Positions 36,088 to 44,733 of a stretch of 64,000 nt of DNA are shown piece after piece. The notes below the pieces were generated by a model that saw only the letters and a program-made list of their open reading frames with translations, ran no database searches and was not told the origin of the DNA. The stretch comes from Tepidamorphaceae bacterium (GTDB taxonomy: Bacteria; Pseudomonadota; Alphaproteobacteria; Rhizobiales; JAKSCL01). The translations under genes were made by a program, and so were the position numbers. Position 1 is the first letter of the stretch. Each line of letters opens with the position of its first letter. The stretch is taken from assembly GCA_028289445.1 (NCBI GenBank), contig JANQPO010000017.1, positions 124,001 through 188,000 on the forward strand, given 5' to 3'.

Positions 36088-36106
36088 GCGATTAATAATC
36101 GCCTAA
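36088..36106. promoter_or_regulatory. CtrA-like box and palindrome upstream of sciP
   Basis: TTAA-N7-CTAA at 36092-36106, seven of eight consensus positions, overlaps the near-perfect palindrome GCGATTAATAATCGC (36088-36102). It lies within the 134-bp gap between flgD and sciP. Confidence 0.5.
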
Positions 36107-36174
36107 CGGCAAAAGTCCTCGTCACCGCAGCCTAGGGTCCTGACCCTGGTGGCCGGATATCCGTGTCGGCATCA

Positions 36175-36846
36175 CTAGGTCGCCGGCACAGCCTCCACTC
36201 TTAGGACATCGGAGATATTGATCGTTCGTTCACCAACGACGAGGCGTGGAAGGTCGCCGCTGAAGTCGACCGCGTCGACGCGACCCGTGACCGCGGTGTT
36301 GACGCTGATCGCCGCGCCATCGGAATCGCGAACCACCACGGATATCGTATAGGCGCCGTTCGGCGCCGTGCCGCCATTGTCCATCCGGCCGTCCCAGACA
36401 TAGGTGTGATCGCCGGCGCTGAACTCTGCCACATCGGTCTTCACGAGTTGGCCGGCCGCGTCGCGGACCTCGATCGTGCCTTCGACGCCGGATCGCGAAA
36501 CCTCGTAGTCCCATTCGGCTCTACCGTTTTCGAGCTGGGCGCGCGCGCCTTCATAGGACACGATATCGCCGACATAGGCGATTGCGTTGCCGCTCGCGAA
36601 ACTCTGTGTAAGGGCGATGAGCTGCTCTAGCTGGGTGTTGGTGTTGATCTGCTGTTCCAGCGCGGAGTAGGAGACGACCTGTTGTGTGAACTCGTTCGTG
36701 TCCATCGGATCGGTTGGGTTCTGGTTCTGCAGTTGGGTCGTCAGTAATTGCAGGAACGTGTCGTAGTTTTCCTGGAAGCTGGATTGGGTTGATGTCGAGG
36801 TGCTTCCGGTCGCTGAGGCTGACGCGTCGAGAATGAGATCAGTCAT
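36175..36846 (-). CDS. flgD: flagellar hook-capping protein FlgD
   Basis: 223 aa. It caps the growing hook so that FlgE subunits assemble. The N-terminal signature TFLQLLTTQLQNQNPTDPMD is diagnostic, followed by EFTQQVVSYSALEQQINTN. The C-terminal part has the beta-rich FlgD Ig/tudor-like fold (HTYVWDGRMDNGGTAPNGAY). It follows fliK after 12 bp and probably shares the sigma-54 promoter upstream of fliK. Confidence 0.96.
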   Translation of the reverse strand: MTDLILDASASATGSTSTSTQSSFQENYDTFLQLLTTQLQNQNPTDPMDTNEFTQQVVSYSALEQQINTNTQLEQLIALTQSFASGNAIAYVGDIVSYEGARAQLENGRAEWDYEVSRSGVEGTIEVRDAAGQLVKTDVAEFSAGDHTYVWDGRMDNGGTAPNGAYTISVVVRDSDGAAISVNTAVTGRVDAVDFSGDLPRLVVGERTINISDVLRVEAVPAT

Positions 36847-36858
36847 CGCTTTCGGTTC

Positions 36859-38196
36859 CTAAACAAGACGATCGACGCCGCCGAGCGCCGCGCGCAGGTT
36901 TCCGCCAAGCGCGCGCGTGTCGACAGCCAACTCGGCTTCGGCGTCTTCGCCATCGCCGACTGCGTCATTTGCAGAGGCGGCCGCACGCCCGTCAGCCTTT
37001 GAGTCATCGTTCTCGGAATCGCGCATCGAGAAATTCAGTGCGCTGTCGTCCATCTTCAGACCGACTGTTTCCAGCGCTTTGTGCAGGGCACGGGCGTCAC
37101 GTTGCAGAAGGTCGAGGGTTTCCGGTCTCTCCGCCGCCAAGTGGGCGCGCATTTGACCCTCTTGCGAGAACTCCAACCTCACGTCGATGCGGCCAAGCTC
37201 CGGCGGATCGAGTTGAATCTGGAAACGGGTCTCGCCAGAACGCGCCGCCTGCGTGATCCTCAGCGCGATTGCTTCCATGCGCAGTGGCGTTCCGCTGGCG
37301 GAGGAGGTGCGGGGATTTCCGGCTGACAGGGTCGACATGCCGCCCCGTTGTTGCTGCGGTGCGAGGCCGGCATTGTCCAGTTTGATGTCGAGCGGCTGAC
37401 CACTCGGTTTCGCAACCACGTCGGCGAGTTGTGGCGGCACAATGATCTGCGGTGTGACGGGCTGCGGCGTCTGGTTTTGCGGCGTCATCTGGCCGGCGAG
37501 GGCGCCGACATTTGTCGGTAGCTGAAAGCCCTCGGATGTCCGGCCGCCCGCACTGGAAGACGGCCGAGCGACAAAGGTCGATGCTTCAAGTCCATCTTCT
37601 GCAAGATCGGGTGTTGGATAAAGGATCGGATCGTCGACCGGCGCTGGCGGTGTCGGTGTCGGCGACGCCGGACCTCGTGACGCTTGAGGGGGAGCACTGT
37701 TGGCGGCCGACGGAGCTGATGCCGCGGGTGGGGCCGACTGCGATGCCAGCAGGGTTTCGTCCGCCGCGATGACTGTTTCATCGCCGGTGGTTTCGATGTC
37801 CTGCGCCGTGGCATCCGGAAGCGCCAATTGCACTGGCGCAACCTCATGCGCGGCCGTGGTCTGCGACGTGGCCGGGTCCGCTACTTCCGACACTGTTGGC
37901 GGCGCATTCTCGGAGGATGCGCTCTGATCCGCTTCGTCGGTCGATCGTTGAGTCGCATCGGTCCGGTTGCGCGGCTCATCCCGATCCCTCCGCTCCGAAC
38001 GCTCGGGGCTGGGAGATGTATCGACCGGCCGCGCGCGCTGATCGGGCTGCTGGTTCCGGTCATGCCTCGGCTCGGATGGCGGAACGGCGTCAAGAACGTC
38101 GCTGAACAGAGCGTCTGGCGCGGTCGCGGGCGCGGTGCTGACGCGGGTCGCCAGATCCGTGCTCTTCAGCGCAGCAAGCAATAAGTCAACCGACAT
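36859..38196 (-). CDS. fliK: flagellar hook-length control protein FliK
   Basis: 445 aa from the ATG at 38196 (MSVDLLLAALKSTDLATRV); a longer upstream frame would swallow a sigma-54 promoter. The N-terminal 300 residues are low complexity (Ala, Pro, Thr, Asp), as expected for the secreted ruler part. The C-terminal Flg_hook domain is clear: RFQIQLDPPELGRIDVRLEF, MRAHLAAERPETLDLLQRDA and LHKALETVGLKMDDSALNFS. It terminates hook growth and switches export specificity. Confidence 0.92.
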   Translation of the reverse strand: MSVDLLLAALKSTDLATRVSTAPATAPDALFSDVLDAVPPSEPRHDRNQQPDQRARPVDTSPSPERSERRDRDEPRNRTDATQRSTDEADQSASSENAPPTVSEVADPATSQTTAAHEVAPVQLALPDATAQDIETTGDETVIAADETLLASQSAPPAASAPSAANSAPPQASRGPASPTPTPPAPVDDPILYPTPDLAEDGLEASTFVARPSSSAGGRTSEGFQLPTNVGALAGQMTPQNQTPQPVTPQIIVPPQLADVVAKPSGQPLDIKLDNAGLAPQQQRGGMSTLSAGNPRTSSASGTPLRMEAIALRITQAARSGETRFQIQLDPPELGRIDVRLEFSQEGQMRAHLAAERPETLDLLQRDARALHKALETVGLKMDDSALNFSMRDSENDDSKADGRAAASANDAVGDGEDAEAELAVDTRALGGNLRAALGGVDRLV

Positions 38197-38233
38197 GGAC
38201 ACTCCACTGGACACGCGTAGACTCCAATATGCT

Positions 38234-38250
38234 TGCAAGCCCAGGGCCAA
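38234..38250 (-). promoter_or_regulatory. sigma-54 promoter for fliK-flgD
   Basis: The minus strand reads TTGGCCCTGGGCTTGCA, matching the -24/-12 consensus TTGGCAC-N5-TTGCA with GG and GC at the correct spacing. It ends 37 bp before the fliK ATG. The window also encodes FlbD, the expected activator. Confidence 0.75.
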
Positions 38251-38447
38251 CCTGGATGAGCCACGCATAATTCTTTATATTCAATGGGTTAGATGCCGAT
38301 CTGGCGTTTCTGCCGCATGTGGACGGACATAATGGATGTGTGGCTTTTGCCGGCGCGGCAGAAATTGCCGCCCTCGGAACGCTTGAAAACCGGGATAGAG
38401 TGCGCAACTAACGAACGATGCTGGGATCGGCCCAGGCTAGGCAGGCC

Positions 38448-39623
38448 ATGACGCTGACACTCGACATTGACAAGCCGAATGAGAAGACCCGCGTGGTTGT
38501 GGCCATGTCGGGTGGCGTCGATTCGTCCGTGGTCGCTGTGCTGCTGAAGGAAGCGGGCTACGAAGTCATCGGTCTGACCTTGCAGCTTTACGATCACGGT
38601 GCTGCGACGCATCGCGCCGGGGCGTGCTGCGCCGGTCAGGACATCTACGATGCGCGCCGTGTCGCTGAAGACCGTGGTTTTCCGCACTATGTGCTCGACT
38701 ATGAATCGCGGTTCCGCGATGCGGTGATAGACGACTTCGCCGACAGCTATCTGCGTGGCGAGACGCCGGTGCCCTGTATCGCCTGCAATCAAAAGGTCAA
38801 ATTCAACGATCTCTTGGCGACCGCTCGCGAGCTTGGCGCCGATGCGCTGGCGACGGGTCATTATGTGCAAAGCGTCAAAGGAACTGCTGGGCGCGAACTG
38901 CGGCGCGCTGTCGATCTCGATCGCGACCAAAGCTATTTCCTGTTCGCCACGACACAGGACCAGCTCAATTTCCTGCGCTTCCCGCTCGGCGCGATGACCA
39001 AGCCGGAGGTGCGCGCGATCGCCGCGCGTGCCGGGCTTCACATCGCCGACAAGTCCGATAGCCAGGATATCTGCTTCGTGCCGACGGGACGGTACACGGA
39101 CGTGATCGAAAAATTGCGGCCAGGCGCCAGTCGGCCGGGAGACATCGTGCATATCGACGGGCACGTTGTCGGCCGCCATGAGGGCATCATCCACTACACG
39201 ATCGGCCAGCGGCGGGGCCTCGGGGTTGCCACCGGCGAGCCGCTGTTCGTCGTGCGCCTCGACGCCGAAGCCAACGCGGTGATCGTCGGGCCGCGCGAGG
39301 CGCTGGAGACGCGGGCGATCCGATTGAAGGAGGTCAACTGGCTGGGAGAAACGATGCCGGGCGCGGAACCGATGCCCTGTTTCGTCAAGGTCCGGTCTAG
39401 CCAGGAACCGCAACCGGCCTCGATCGCTTCGGTCGACGGCGAGATCGCCGTTTTCTTCGATGTTGCTGAAGCCGGCGTGTCGCCGGGCCAGGCGTGCGTG
39501 GCCTACGACAGCATGGAGGCGGGAGCCCGAATTCTGGGCGGTGGCTGGATTGCCGAGACCGATCGGTCGCAACGCACATCTGCGCTCTTGGAACCCGACC
39601 GGGTCCGGCAGCCGGCTGCTTGA
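38448..39623 (+). CDS. mnmA: tRNA-specific 2-thiouridylase MnmA
   Basis: About 391 aa. It thiolates uridine 34 of tRNAs for Lys, Glu and Gln. The PP-loop is [14 protein letters not shown], the catalytic cysteines are in [13 protein letters not shown] and DSQDICFVP, and [17 protein letters not shown] is the C-terminal family motif. The start is uncertain: ATG at 38448 gives the usual family length and has AGGCAGG just upstream, while ATG at 38418 adds ten residues. It is divergent from fliK and is followed after 37 bp by the tRNA-Met gene. Confidence 0.95.
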   Translation: MTLTLDIDKPNEKTRVVVAMSGGVDSSVVAVLLKEAGYEVIGLTLQLYDHGAATHRAGACCAGQDIYDARRVAEDRGFPHYVLDYESRFRDAVIDDFADSYLRGETPVPCIACNQKVKFNDLLATARELGADALATGHYVQSVKGTAGRELRRAVDLDRDQSYFLFATTQDQLNFLRFPLGAMTKPEVRAIAARAGLHIADKSDSQDICFVPTGRYTDVIEKLRPGASRPGDIVHIDGHVVGRHEGIIHYTIGQRRGLGVATGEPLFVVRLDAEANAVIVGPREALETRAIRLKEVNWLGETMPGAEPMPCFVKVRSSQEPQPASIASVDGEIAVFFDVAEAGVSPGQACVAYDSMEAGARILGGGWIAETDRSQRTSALLEPDRVRQPAA

Positions 39624-39660
39624 CGGCGCTGGGGCGGCACCGTATATCGCCGGGGCTGTT

Positions 39661-39737
39661 GGCGGAGTAGCTCAGCTGGTTAGAGCAGCGGAATCATAAT
39701 CCGCGTGTCGGGGGTTCAAGTCCCTCCTCCGCTACCA
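39661..39737 (+). tRNA. tRNA-Met (anticodon CAT, elongator type)
   Basis: A 77-nt cloverleaf with the CCA end encoded. The acceptor stem is GGCGGAG (39661-39667) with CTCCGCT (39727-39733), the D stem is GCTC/GAGC, and the anticodon stem is GCGGA/TCCGC with the loop ATCATAA (anticodon 39695-39697). The T arm contains GGTTCAAGTCC. The first acceptor pair is G-U and the D-loop follows the elongator tRNA-Met pattern. The 3' 14 bases double as the left repeat of the genomic island. Confidence 0.95.
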
Positions 39738-40530
39738 CCGATCCCCACACTCGCTCTACCCCGTCTGGATATGCCCGGTCGCCGGTAAGCATAGCGAGTC
39801 GTCCTTTGACCTCTGTTTCCACCGCTCCTTGTGCTGACGGGTCGCGATAGACCGTGACGCCTTCAACACGTTCCCGAAGCGCCTTCGCGCATTCGGTGTC
39901 GCCCGAATGGACACCTTCGGCCAGTGCGTGCTGGAGGGTTTCCAGTTGTTGCTCGTAGCGTTTGAGCAATCCGGGGTGCAGGGATATCACTCTGACAGGA
40001 GGAGGGGCTTCCACCAATTCAGTGAGAACCTGTTCTCGCTCGTTGAATAGTTCTGTGGAGCGCGGGCCGATGACACGCGGATCACCCACTCCCTTGGCCA
40101 AGTGATCCACCAGACGGTCAATCTCGCGCTGCAACTGAGACGCTCGACGTTCGAGACGGGAGCGCGTTGCATCTGCCTCACCGGCAAGACGCTTGCGTTC
40201 TTCATGATAGGTTTTGACCTATTCGGCCAGAACCTTGGCGTTCTGCGTTTCCGATCGAAGACCAGCCAATACCGCGGATTCAACCGTGTCTAAGTAAAAT
40301 GACTTTGGGTCGGGGCAGCCTGCGGCCTGTGTTGGCCTCTTCGGTCACTATCCGTCGTTTCCCAGGTTCGCCGGGAACCGGCGCATAGCCGTACGTCAAG
40401 CCGCCGGCAATCAATCCCTGATTGAGCCGACCAGGCTGGCCTCTCCTGACCTTATGTGCGTCGTCTTCTCGATAGAGTTGACCGACGAGCCCGTGTCCTT
40501 CCCACTTAAAACTGGGCCATAGTTTGAGTG
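39694..40530 (-). pseudogene. decayed serine recombinase (island integrase)
   Basis: Read on the minus strand, one frame gives GHGLVGQLYREDDAHKVRRG and LIAGGLTYGYAPVPGEPGKR, the post-catalytic region of large serine recombinases, ending soon after RIVTEEA. A second frame resumes with PKSFYLDTVESAVLAGLRSE and ends an apparent coiled-coil block at a TAG (40219-40221) where Tyr is expected. Reading then continues through YHEERKRLAGEADATRSRLE to the C-terminus. So the gene has an internal deletion with frame change and a nonsense codon, and I see no N-terminal catalytic domain (Ser motif). The last residues, EEGLEPPTRGL, are encoded antisense to the tRNA-Met 3' end. Confidence 0.82.
39724..39737 (+). 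repeat. left attachment repeat (tRNA-Met 3' end)
   Basis: CTCCTCCGCTACCA, part of the acceptor and T-arm 3' strand including CCA. Identical to 58001-58014. Confidence 0.8.
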
Positions 40531-40632
40531 CCGGTATGGAAGGAATTGATGGCCGGAAGTGTTATGCCGACGAAGGAGATCCGATCGTCGTGTCGCAGCG
40601 TCAAGAGCCAACACTCGACGGCGGCCAAGCAC

Positions 40633-42027
40633 CTAAAGGGTTTCGACATTTATTGGGAACAGCCGCTCAACGTGATCAGCCTCCATCAAATGAAAGATGT
40701 TGAAGCGAAAGGCGGGCCCAATCGCGACTTCCGGTGGCGTGAAGGGAAAGGCGACGTTCCCTGCAGTCGAAAGCCGCCCCTCGAAGCCGTAGTGCAGCAG
40801 GCCTTGCTTGGTTGTGCGGATCACCTCTTCGGCACGTTCCAGAGTCGGGGCGATGCATTCCGCTAGGATGAAGGCCTCGCGGGGCGACGGGGCCGGTGTC
40901 TTCCAGTCGTGCCCTCCGTTCACCCCGTAGAAACGAAAGAACAGAGTGTAATCCTCGGGCGCATCCTCGCAGGCAAGGCATCTGACAAGGTCTTGCAACC
41001 CCGCGAAGATCGCCTCATGCCTCTCGATGAACCTGGGGTCGGTGGCGGCGCAGAGCAAGACGCTGCGCTGACCGACCAACCTCGCCCCCTCGAGCTTCAC
41101 GCGAATGGTTTCGGCCGGCTCGAAGTGGGCACCGCTTACTCTTGTCCGGCGCGCATCGAGCGCACCATAGCGGACATGGCTGAGATCGACTGTTCCGCCA
41201 GGCTCGTGAATCGTGAAGGGACTTGCCTGTTCATAGAGGCTGTGTGCGGCGACAGAGGAGGGAGTCGCGGCGCGTGTTGGGTTCATGCTTTCCAGCACAA
41301 AGCCCTCGTCGTCGAGCGTGGCCAGTATCGAGTCGCGCCCGCCCGGCACGCAGCAAATCGAGGCGCATTCGACGATCTTTGCCATGTGGGTCGCCAGGCC
41401 GACGGGGAACCCGAGCATCGCCGGCAGTGCAGCGAAGATTGCCGTATCACAGGCACGGCCCGCCACAACTACGTCGGCGCCCGTCTCCAAGCCGCGCCGA
41501 ACCGCCTCTAGCCCCATTTGCGCCACGACATTGCTTGCGGCATTGACCTCATCTTCGGAGAGCTCGGGCATCGTGTCCAGGGGCATGACTTTGCGCGCCC
41601 GTATCGCCAGCTTGATCTCCTCGCGGGGAATATCCGCCGCTATTGTCGCCAGTTTAATGTGAAGGCCATCCTCTCGCGCGATCTCGCGAATGATTGCCAG
41701 TGTCTGAGCAAGATGCGGCGCGGCGCCAGCCGAACCGGCAGAGCCGATGACAAGTGGAATCCCAAGCGATCGCGCGGAGATCAGCACCTTCCTGAGGTCG
41801 CGCTTCGCACCGACGCGCGTGGTCGCCATGGCCCCGCTGCCCAGATAGTTCGGGCCTATGTCGATCGAACCCATGTCGCAGCCGATCATGTCGGGCTTGC
41901 GTCTCAGCCCCTCTTCGAAGGCGGCGCTGGGGATGCCATAGCCGAGCTGTCCGGAGGCGCCGAGGATGCGCAGCGGACGTCGATCGCCGCGCGAGAAGGC
42001 CTCGACAAGCCGGAGCGCCGCGCTCAC
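40633..42027 (-). CDS. AtuA-family (DUF1446) protein
   Basis: 464 aa, soluble. The start LRILGASGQLGYGIPSAAFE and the conserved CDMGSIDIGPNYLGSG and GADVVVAGRACDTAIFAALP mark the AtuA/DUF1446 family, named for acyclic terpene utilisation in Pseudomonas; the reaction catalysed is not established. It overlaps the DUF4387 gene by 4 bp (ATGA) and the two probably form one enzyme. Part of a minus-strand unit that diverges from the lyase gene, with an operator-like sequence between. In this island it may supply the hydration or activation step that the isomerase and lyase need, which is inference only. Confidence 0.85.
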   Translation of the reverse strand: MSAALRLVEAFSRGDRRPLRILGASGQLGYGIPSAAFEEGLRRKPDMIGCDMGSIDIGPNYLGSGAMATTRVGAKRDLRKVLISARSLGIPLVIGSAGSAGAAPHLAQTLAIIREIAREDGLHIKLATIAADIPREEIKLAIRARKVMPLDTMPELSEDEVNAASNVVAQMGLEAVRRGLETGADVVVAGRACDTAIFAALPAMLGFPVGLATHMAKIVECASICCVPGGRDSILATLDDEGFVLESMNPTRAATPSSVAAHSLYEQASPFTIHEPGGTVDLSHVRYGALDARRTRVSGAHFEPAETIRVKLEGARLVGQRSVLLCAATDPRFIERHEAIFAGLQDLVRCLACEDAPEDYTLFFRFYGVNGGHDWKTPAPSPREAFILAECIAPTLERAEEVIRTTKQGLLHYGFEGRLSTAGNVAFPFTPPEVAIGPAFRFNIFHLMEADHVERLFPINVETL

Positions 42028-42326
42028 AGCGCGACTTCCAGCAACGGAGCGTGTTGTTGCGCCCCATAGACGTCACGATCACCGATGTCGCCCGACATGA
42101 TGTCGCGTGGTATCGTGATCTTGATGGAGAGCGCTGGCTCGTAGGCGAAGATTCGAACCTGCGCGGCAGGCTTTGCGTAGCACCTTGAAACATGAAGTCG
42201 AAGATCCGAAATTCGCTCGCACACGAACTCAAACGCCTCCTGGTTGGGAAACAGCAGGTCGAGGGTCAGGAGACACGGACCCGCATTTTTACTGCGGATC
42301 GTGGTGGCGATTTCGTCCAAGCGCAT
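42024..42326 (-). CDS. DUF4387 family protein
   Basis: 100 aa. It begins MRLDEIATTIRSKNAGPCLL and contains TLDLLFPNQEAFEFVCERIS, the DUF4387 pattern. This small domain is typically found beside AtuA/DUF1446 proteins, either as a separate partner or fused. Here the stop overlaps the AtuA-family start, indicating translational coupling and a fixed stoichiometry. Reaction unknown. First gene of the minus-strand unit, starting about 60 bp from operator O1. Confidence 0.82.
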   Translation of the reverse strand: MRLDEIATTIRSKNAGPCLLTLDLLFPNQEAFEFVCERISDLRLHVSRCYAKPAAQVRIFAYEPALSIKITIPRDIMSGDIGDRDVYGAQQHAPLLEVAL

Positions 42327-42384
42327 GTCCGCTCGCCGGTCCGGAAATGAAAAACAGGTCGCAAGCCTATAGACGCCACTTGTA

Positions 42385-42401
42385 ATCTGTCAACAGTTGA
42401 C
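42385..42401. promoter_or_regulatory. operator-like site O1 (GntR regulon)
   Basis: ATCTGTCAACAGTTGAC contains the 12-bp core shared with O2 and O3 and the perfect inverted repeat GTCAA-CAG-TTGAC (42389-42401). It lies in the divergent gap between the DUF4387 gene and the lyase gene. Confidence 0.7.
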
Positions 42402-42485
42402 GTACAGCAGCGCGCTCGATACGGTCCTCTCCATAGAGATGTGAGGGCGGTCAGGCTGAATGTACTTCAACCGAACGGGGGTTAG

Positions 42486-43382
42486 ATGAAAGGATCCGAC
42501 GCGTCGCGTCGCAGCCCCAATGAGCTGCGACGCCATCTCAGATCCCTGACTGAGCGCCGGGACGCCGTCCTTATTCCCGGCGCGGCTGACGCGCTTGCCG
42601 CCCGCCTGATAGAGGACATGGGATTCAATGCCATCTATGTGACCGGTGCCGGCTTGGCGAACAGCCAGCTGGGCGTGCCCGATATCGGGCTCCTGACGGC
42701 AAGCGAGGTTGCTCACGCCACCGCGCAGATCGCCGACGTTTCCTCGCTGCCACTCCTCGTCGACATAGATACTGGGTTCGGCAATGCGGTGAATGTATAC
42801 CGCACGGTGCGCATGCTGGAGCGAGCCGGGGCGTCGGCCCTCCAAATCGAGGATCAGGTGTTTCCGAAGAAGTGCGGGCATTTCTCCGGAAAGCACGTGA
42901 TCCCCCTTGGCGAGATGCTCGGAAAGTTGAAGGCGGCCCTGGATGCGAGAGACGATCCGAACTTGCAGATCATTGCCCGTACGGACGCGCGCGCCGTCGA
43001 AGGTATCGATGGCGCCCTCGACAGGGCGAACGCCTTCATCGAGGCCGGCGCGGATATCATCTTCGTCGAGGCGCCGCTCGACATGGATGAGATCCGGCGG
43101 ATTGCGGCGTTGCCCGCGCCTCAGATCATGAACATTGTGATCGGCGGCAGCACGCCCATGCTACCCCTGGAAGAGCTGAAATCCCTCGAATTCTCGATTG
43201 TTCTCTATGCAAATGCCGCACTGCAGGTGACCATTTCAGCGATTCAGAATATGCTTGGCGAGCTGCACCGCGAGGGCTCGTTGAGCGGATATGAGACGCA
43301 TCTGGCGAGTTTCGAGGAACGGCAGCGTGTTGTGGCCAAGCCCTTCTTCGACGCGCTGGAGAAGAGATACGCGAGCGAGTAG
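42486..43382 (+). CDS. isocitrate lyase/PEP mutase family lyase
   Basis: 298 aa. TIM-barrel family of PrpB, 2,3-dimethylmalate lyase and oxaloacetate decarboxylase. The metal site is LVDIDTGFGN, and the catalytic loop has KKCGH with the active-site Cys, which marks a C-C bond lyase rather than a phosphomutase. The rest fits 2-methylisocitrate or dimethylmalate lyases that release pyruvate or a related 2-oxoacid plus a carboxylic acid. It heads the plus-strand unit with the PrpF-like gene (49 bp on) and gntR. Exact substrate unknown; 2,3-dimethylmalate or a substituted isocitrate are candidates. Confidence 0.85.
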   Translation: MKGSDASRRSPNELRRHLRSLTERRDAVLIPGAADALAARLIEDMGFNAIYVTGAGLANSQLGVPDIGLLTASEVAHATAQIADVSSLPLLVDIDTGFGNAVNVYRTVRMLERAGASALQIEDQVFPKKCGHFSGKHVIPLGEMLGKLKAALDARDDPNLQIIARTDARAVEGIDGALDRANAFIEAGADIIFVEAPLDMDEIRRIAALPAPQIMNIVIGGSTPMLPLEELKSLEFSIVLYANAALQVTISAIQNMLGELHREGSLSGYETHLASFEERQRVVAKPFFDALEKRYASE

Positions 43383-43431
43383 GCGAGCGGATGGTGGCCC
43401 GTCTATCGCCGCAAGATGATGGAACGGCGCT

Positions 43432-44571
43432 GTGGCACAGAAACGGATCAAGGCGGTCTTCAAACGCGGCGGCACCTCCAAGGCCATCATCTTTCAGCGT
43501 CGCGATCTACCTGCTGACAGCACCGAGTGGGATCCGATTTTCCTCGCGGTGATGGGTTCGCCCGATCCCTTCGGTCGCCAACTCGACGGAATGGGTGGCG
43601 GTATCTCCTCGCTCTCCAAGGTCTGTGTCGTCGGTCCGCCGAGCCATTCCGAGGCCGATCTCGATTACACCTTCGCGCAGGTGCTGGTCGAGAAGGCGTC
43701 GGTCGATTATGCCGGCAACTGCGGCAACATGTCAGCGGCGATCGGACCCTACGCCGTCGAGGAAGGGATCGTGGAGGCGCCGAGAGAAGGCACCGCCGTC
43801 ATACGGATCCACAATACCAACACTGGAAAGATCATACGCGCGAGCTTCGCGATGGCTGAAGATGGCCCCGTTGTCGATGGTGATCTCGTCATAGACGGGG
43901 TCGCCGGAAGCGGTGCGCCTATAGCGCTCGACTTCCTCGATCCCGGCGGCTCCAGAACCGGCGCGCTGCTGCCCACGGCGCGGCCTGTCAACTCTCTCCT
44001 CATGCTTGGCGGCAATGTCGTGCGCGCGACTCTGATCGACGCGGCGAACCCTTGCGTGTTCGTGCGCGCGTCCGATTTCGGCAAGCTCGGCGTGGAACCC
44101 CCAGAGAGCTTGGAGGGTGATCATGCCCTGATGAGCGCGCTGGAGGAGGCGCGCTGTGAGGCTTCTGTCCTGATGGGAATAACGCGCACAAAGGCAGAGG
44201 CGTCTGCCCTTCAGAGCGTGCCGAAGATCGCGCTGGTGAGTGAACCCCAAACACACAGGCTAGCATCCGGGCGTACGCTCCCCGCCGAGGCGTTCGACAT
44301 CTGTGTCCGCATGCTGTCGATGGGGCGGCTCCATCGTGCGATTCCGGTCACGGGGGCGGTCTGCCTGGCCGTGAGCTTGCGCACGCCGGGCACGTTGACA
44401 GCCGAGATGTGGCGCCCCGAAGACGACGCGCCACGGATCGCTCACCCGGCCGGCATCATAACTGTCGATGCAGGAGTGACGGTGAACGGGGCAGGGGAGC
44501 CATGCGCCGAATACGGCAGAGTCTATCGCACAGCCCGTCGGCTTTTCGAAGGACAGGTGCTGTATCGGTGA
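43432..44571 (+). CDS. PrpF/methylitaconate isomerase family protein
   Basis: 379 aa, starting with GTG at 43432. It has the diaminopimelate epimerase-like double fold of PrpF. The N-terminal KRGGTSKAIIFQRRDLP and the motif AGNCGNMSAAIGPYA near residue 97 are characteristic. Members move a double bond or invert cis/trans geometry in unsaturated di- and tricarboxylates: 2-methylaconitate (PrpF), 3-methylitaconate (Mii) and 4-oxalomesaconate (GalD). Coupled with the lyase encoded just upstream it resembles the end of anaerobic nicotinate breakdown or of the methylcitrate cycle, but no hydratase of the aconitase type is present. Confidence 0.87.
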   Translation: MAQKRIKAVFKRGGTSKAIIFQRRDLPADSTEWDPIFLAVMGSPDPFGRQLDGMGGGISSLSKVCVVGPPSHSEADLDYTFAQVLVEKASVDYAGNCGNMSAAIGPYAVEEGIVEAPREGTAVIRIHNTNTGKIIRASFAMAEDGPVVDGDLVIDGVAGSGAPIALDFLDPGGSRTGALLPTARPVNSLLMLGGNVVRATLIDAANPCVFVRASDFGKLGVEPPESLEGDHALMSALEEARCEASVLMGITRTKAEASALQSVPKIALVSEPQTHRLASGRTLPAEAFDICVRMLSMGRLHRAIPVTGAVCLAVSLRTPGTLTAEMWRPEDDAPRIAHPAGIITVDAGVTVNGAGEPCAEYGRVYRTARRLFEGQVLYR

Positions 44572-44733
44572 AGAGGTCCGCAGGCCGGAGGCAAGTTACG
44601 ATCGATGATGACGGCCATTGCAAACGGGTGAGCTCGAGGCCATGCTTAGCCGTTTCATCGGCCTCGTGTGACCTTCGCCTGCGTTGTGGGAAAGGCTCCG
44701 GGGCGCGTCGGCTGGAACTGAGGAAGACGTGAG

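Noticed and set aside
39738..40300. intact recombinase gene
   Set aside because: The stop at 40219, the frame change near 40330 and the absence of a catalytic domain make it a pseudogene.
40411..40632. small gene between the recombinase remnant and the AtuA-family gene
   Set aside because: The 73-aa frame overlaps recombinase sequence readable in another frame; no homology seen.
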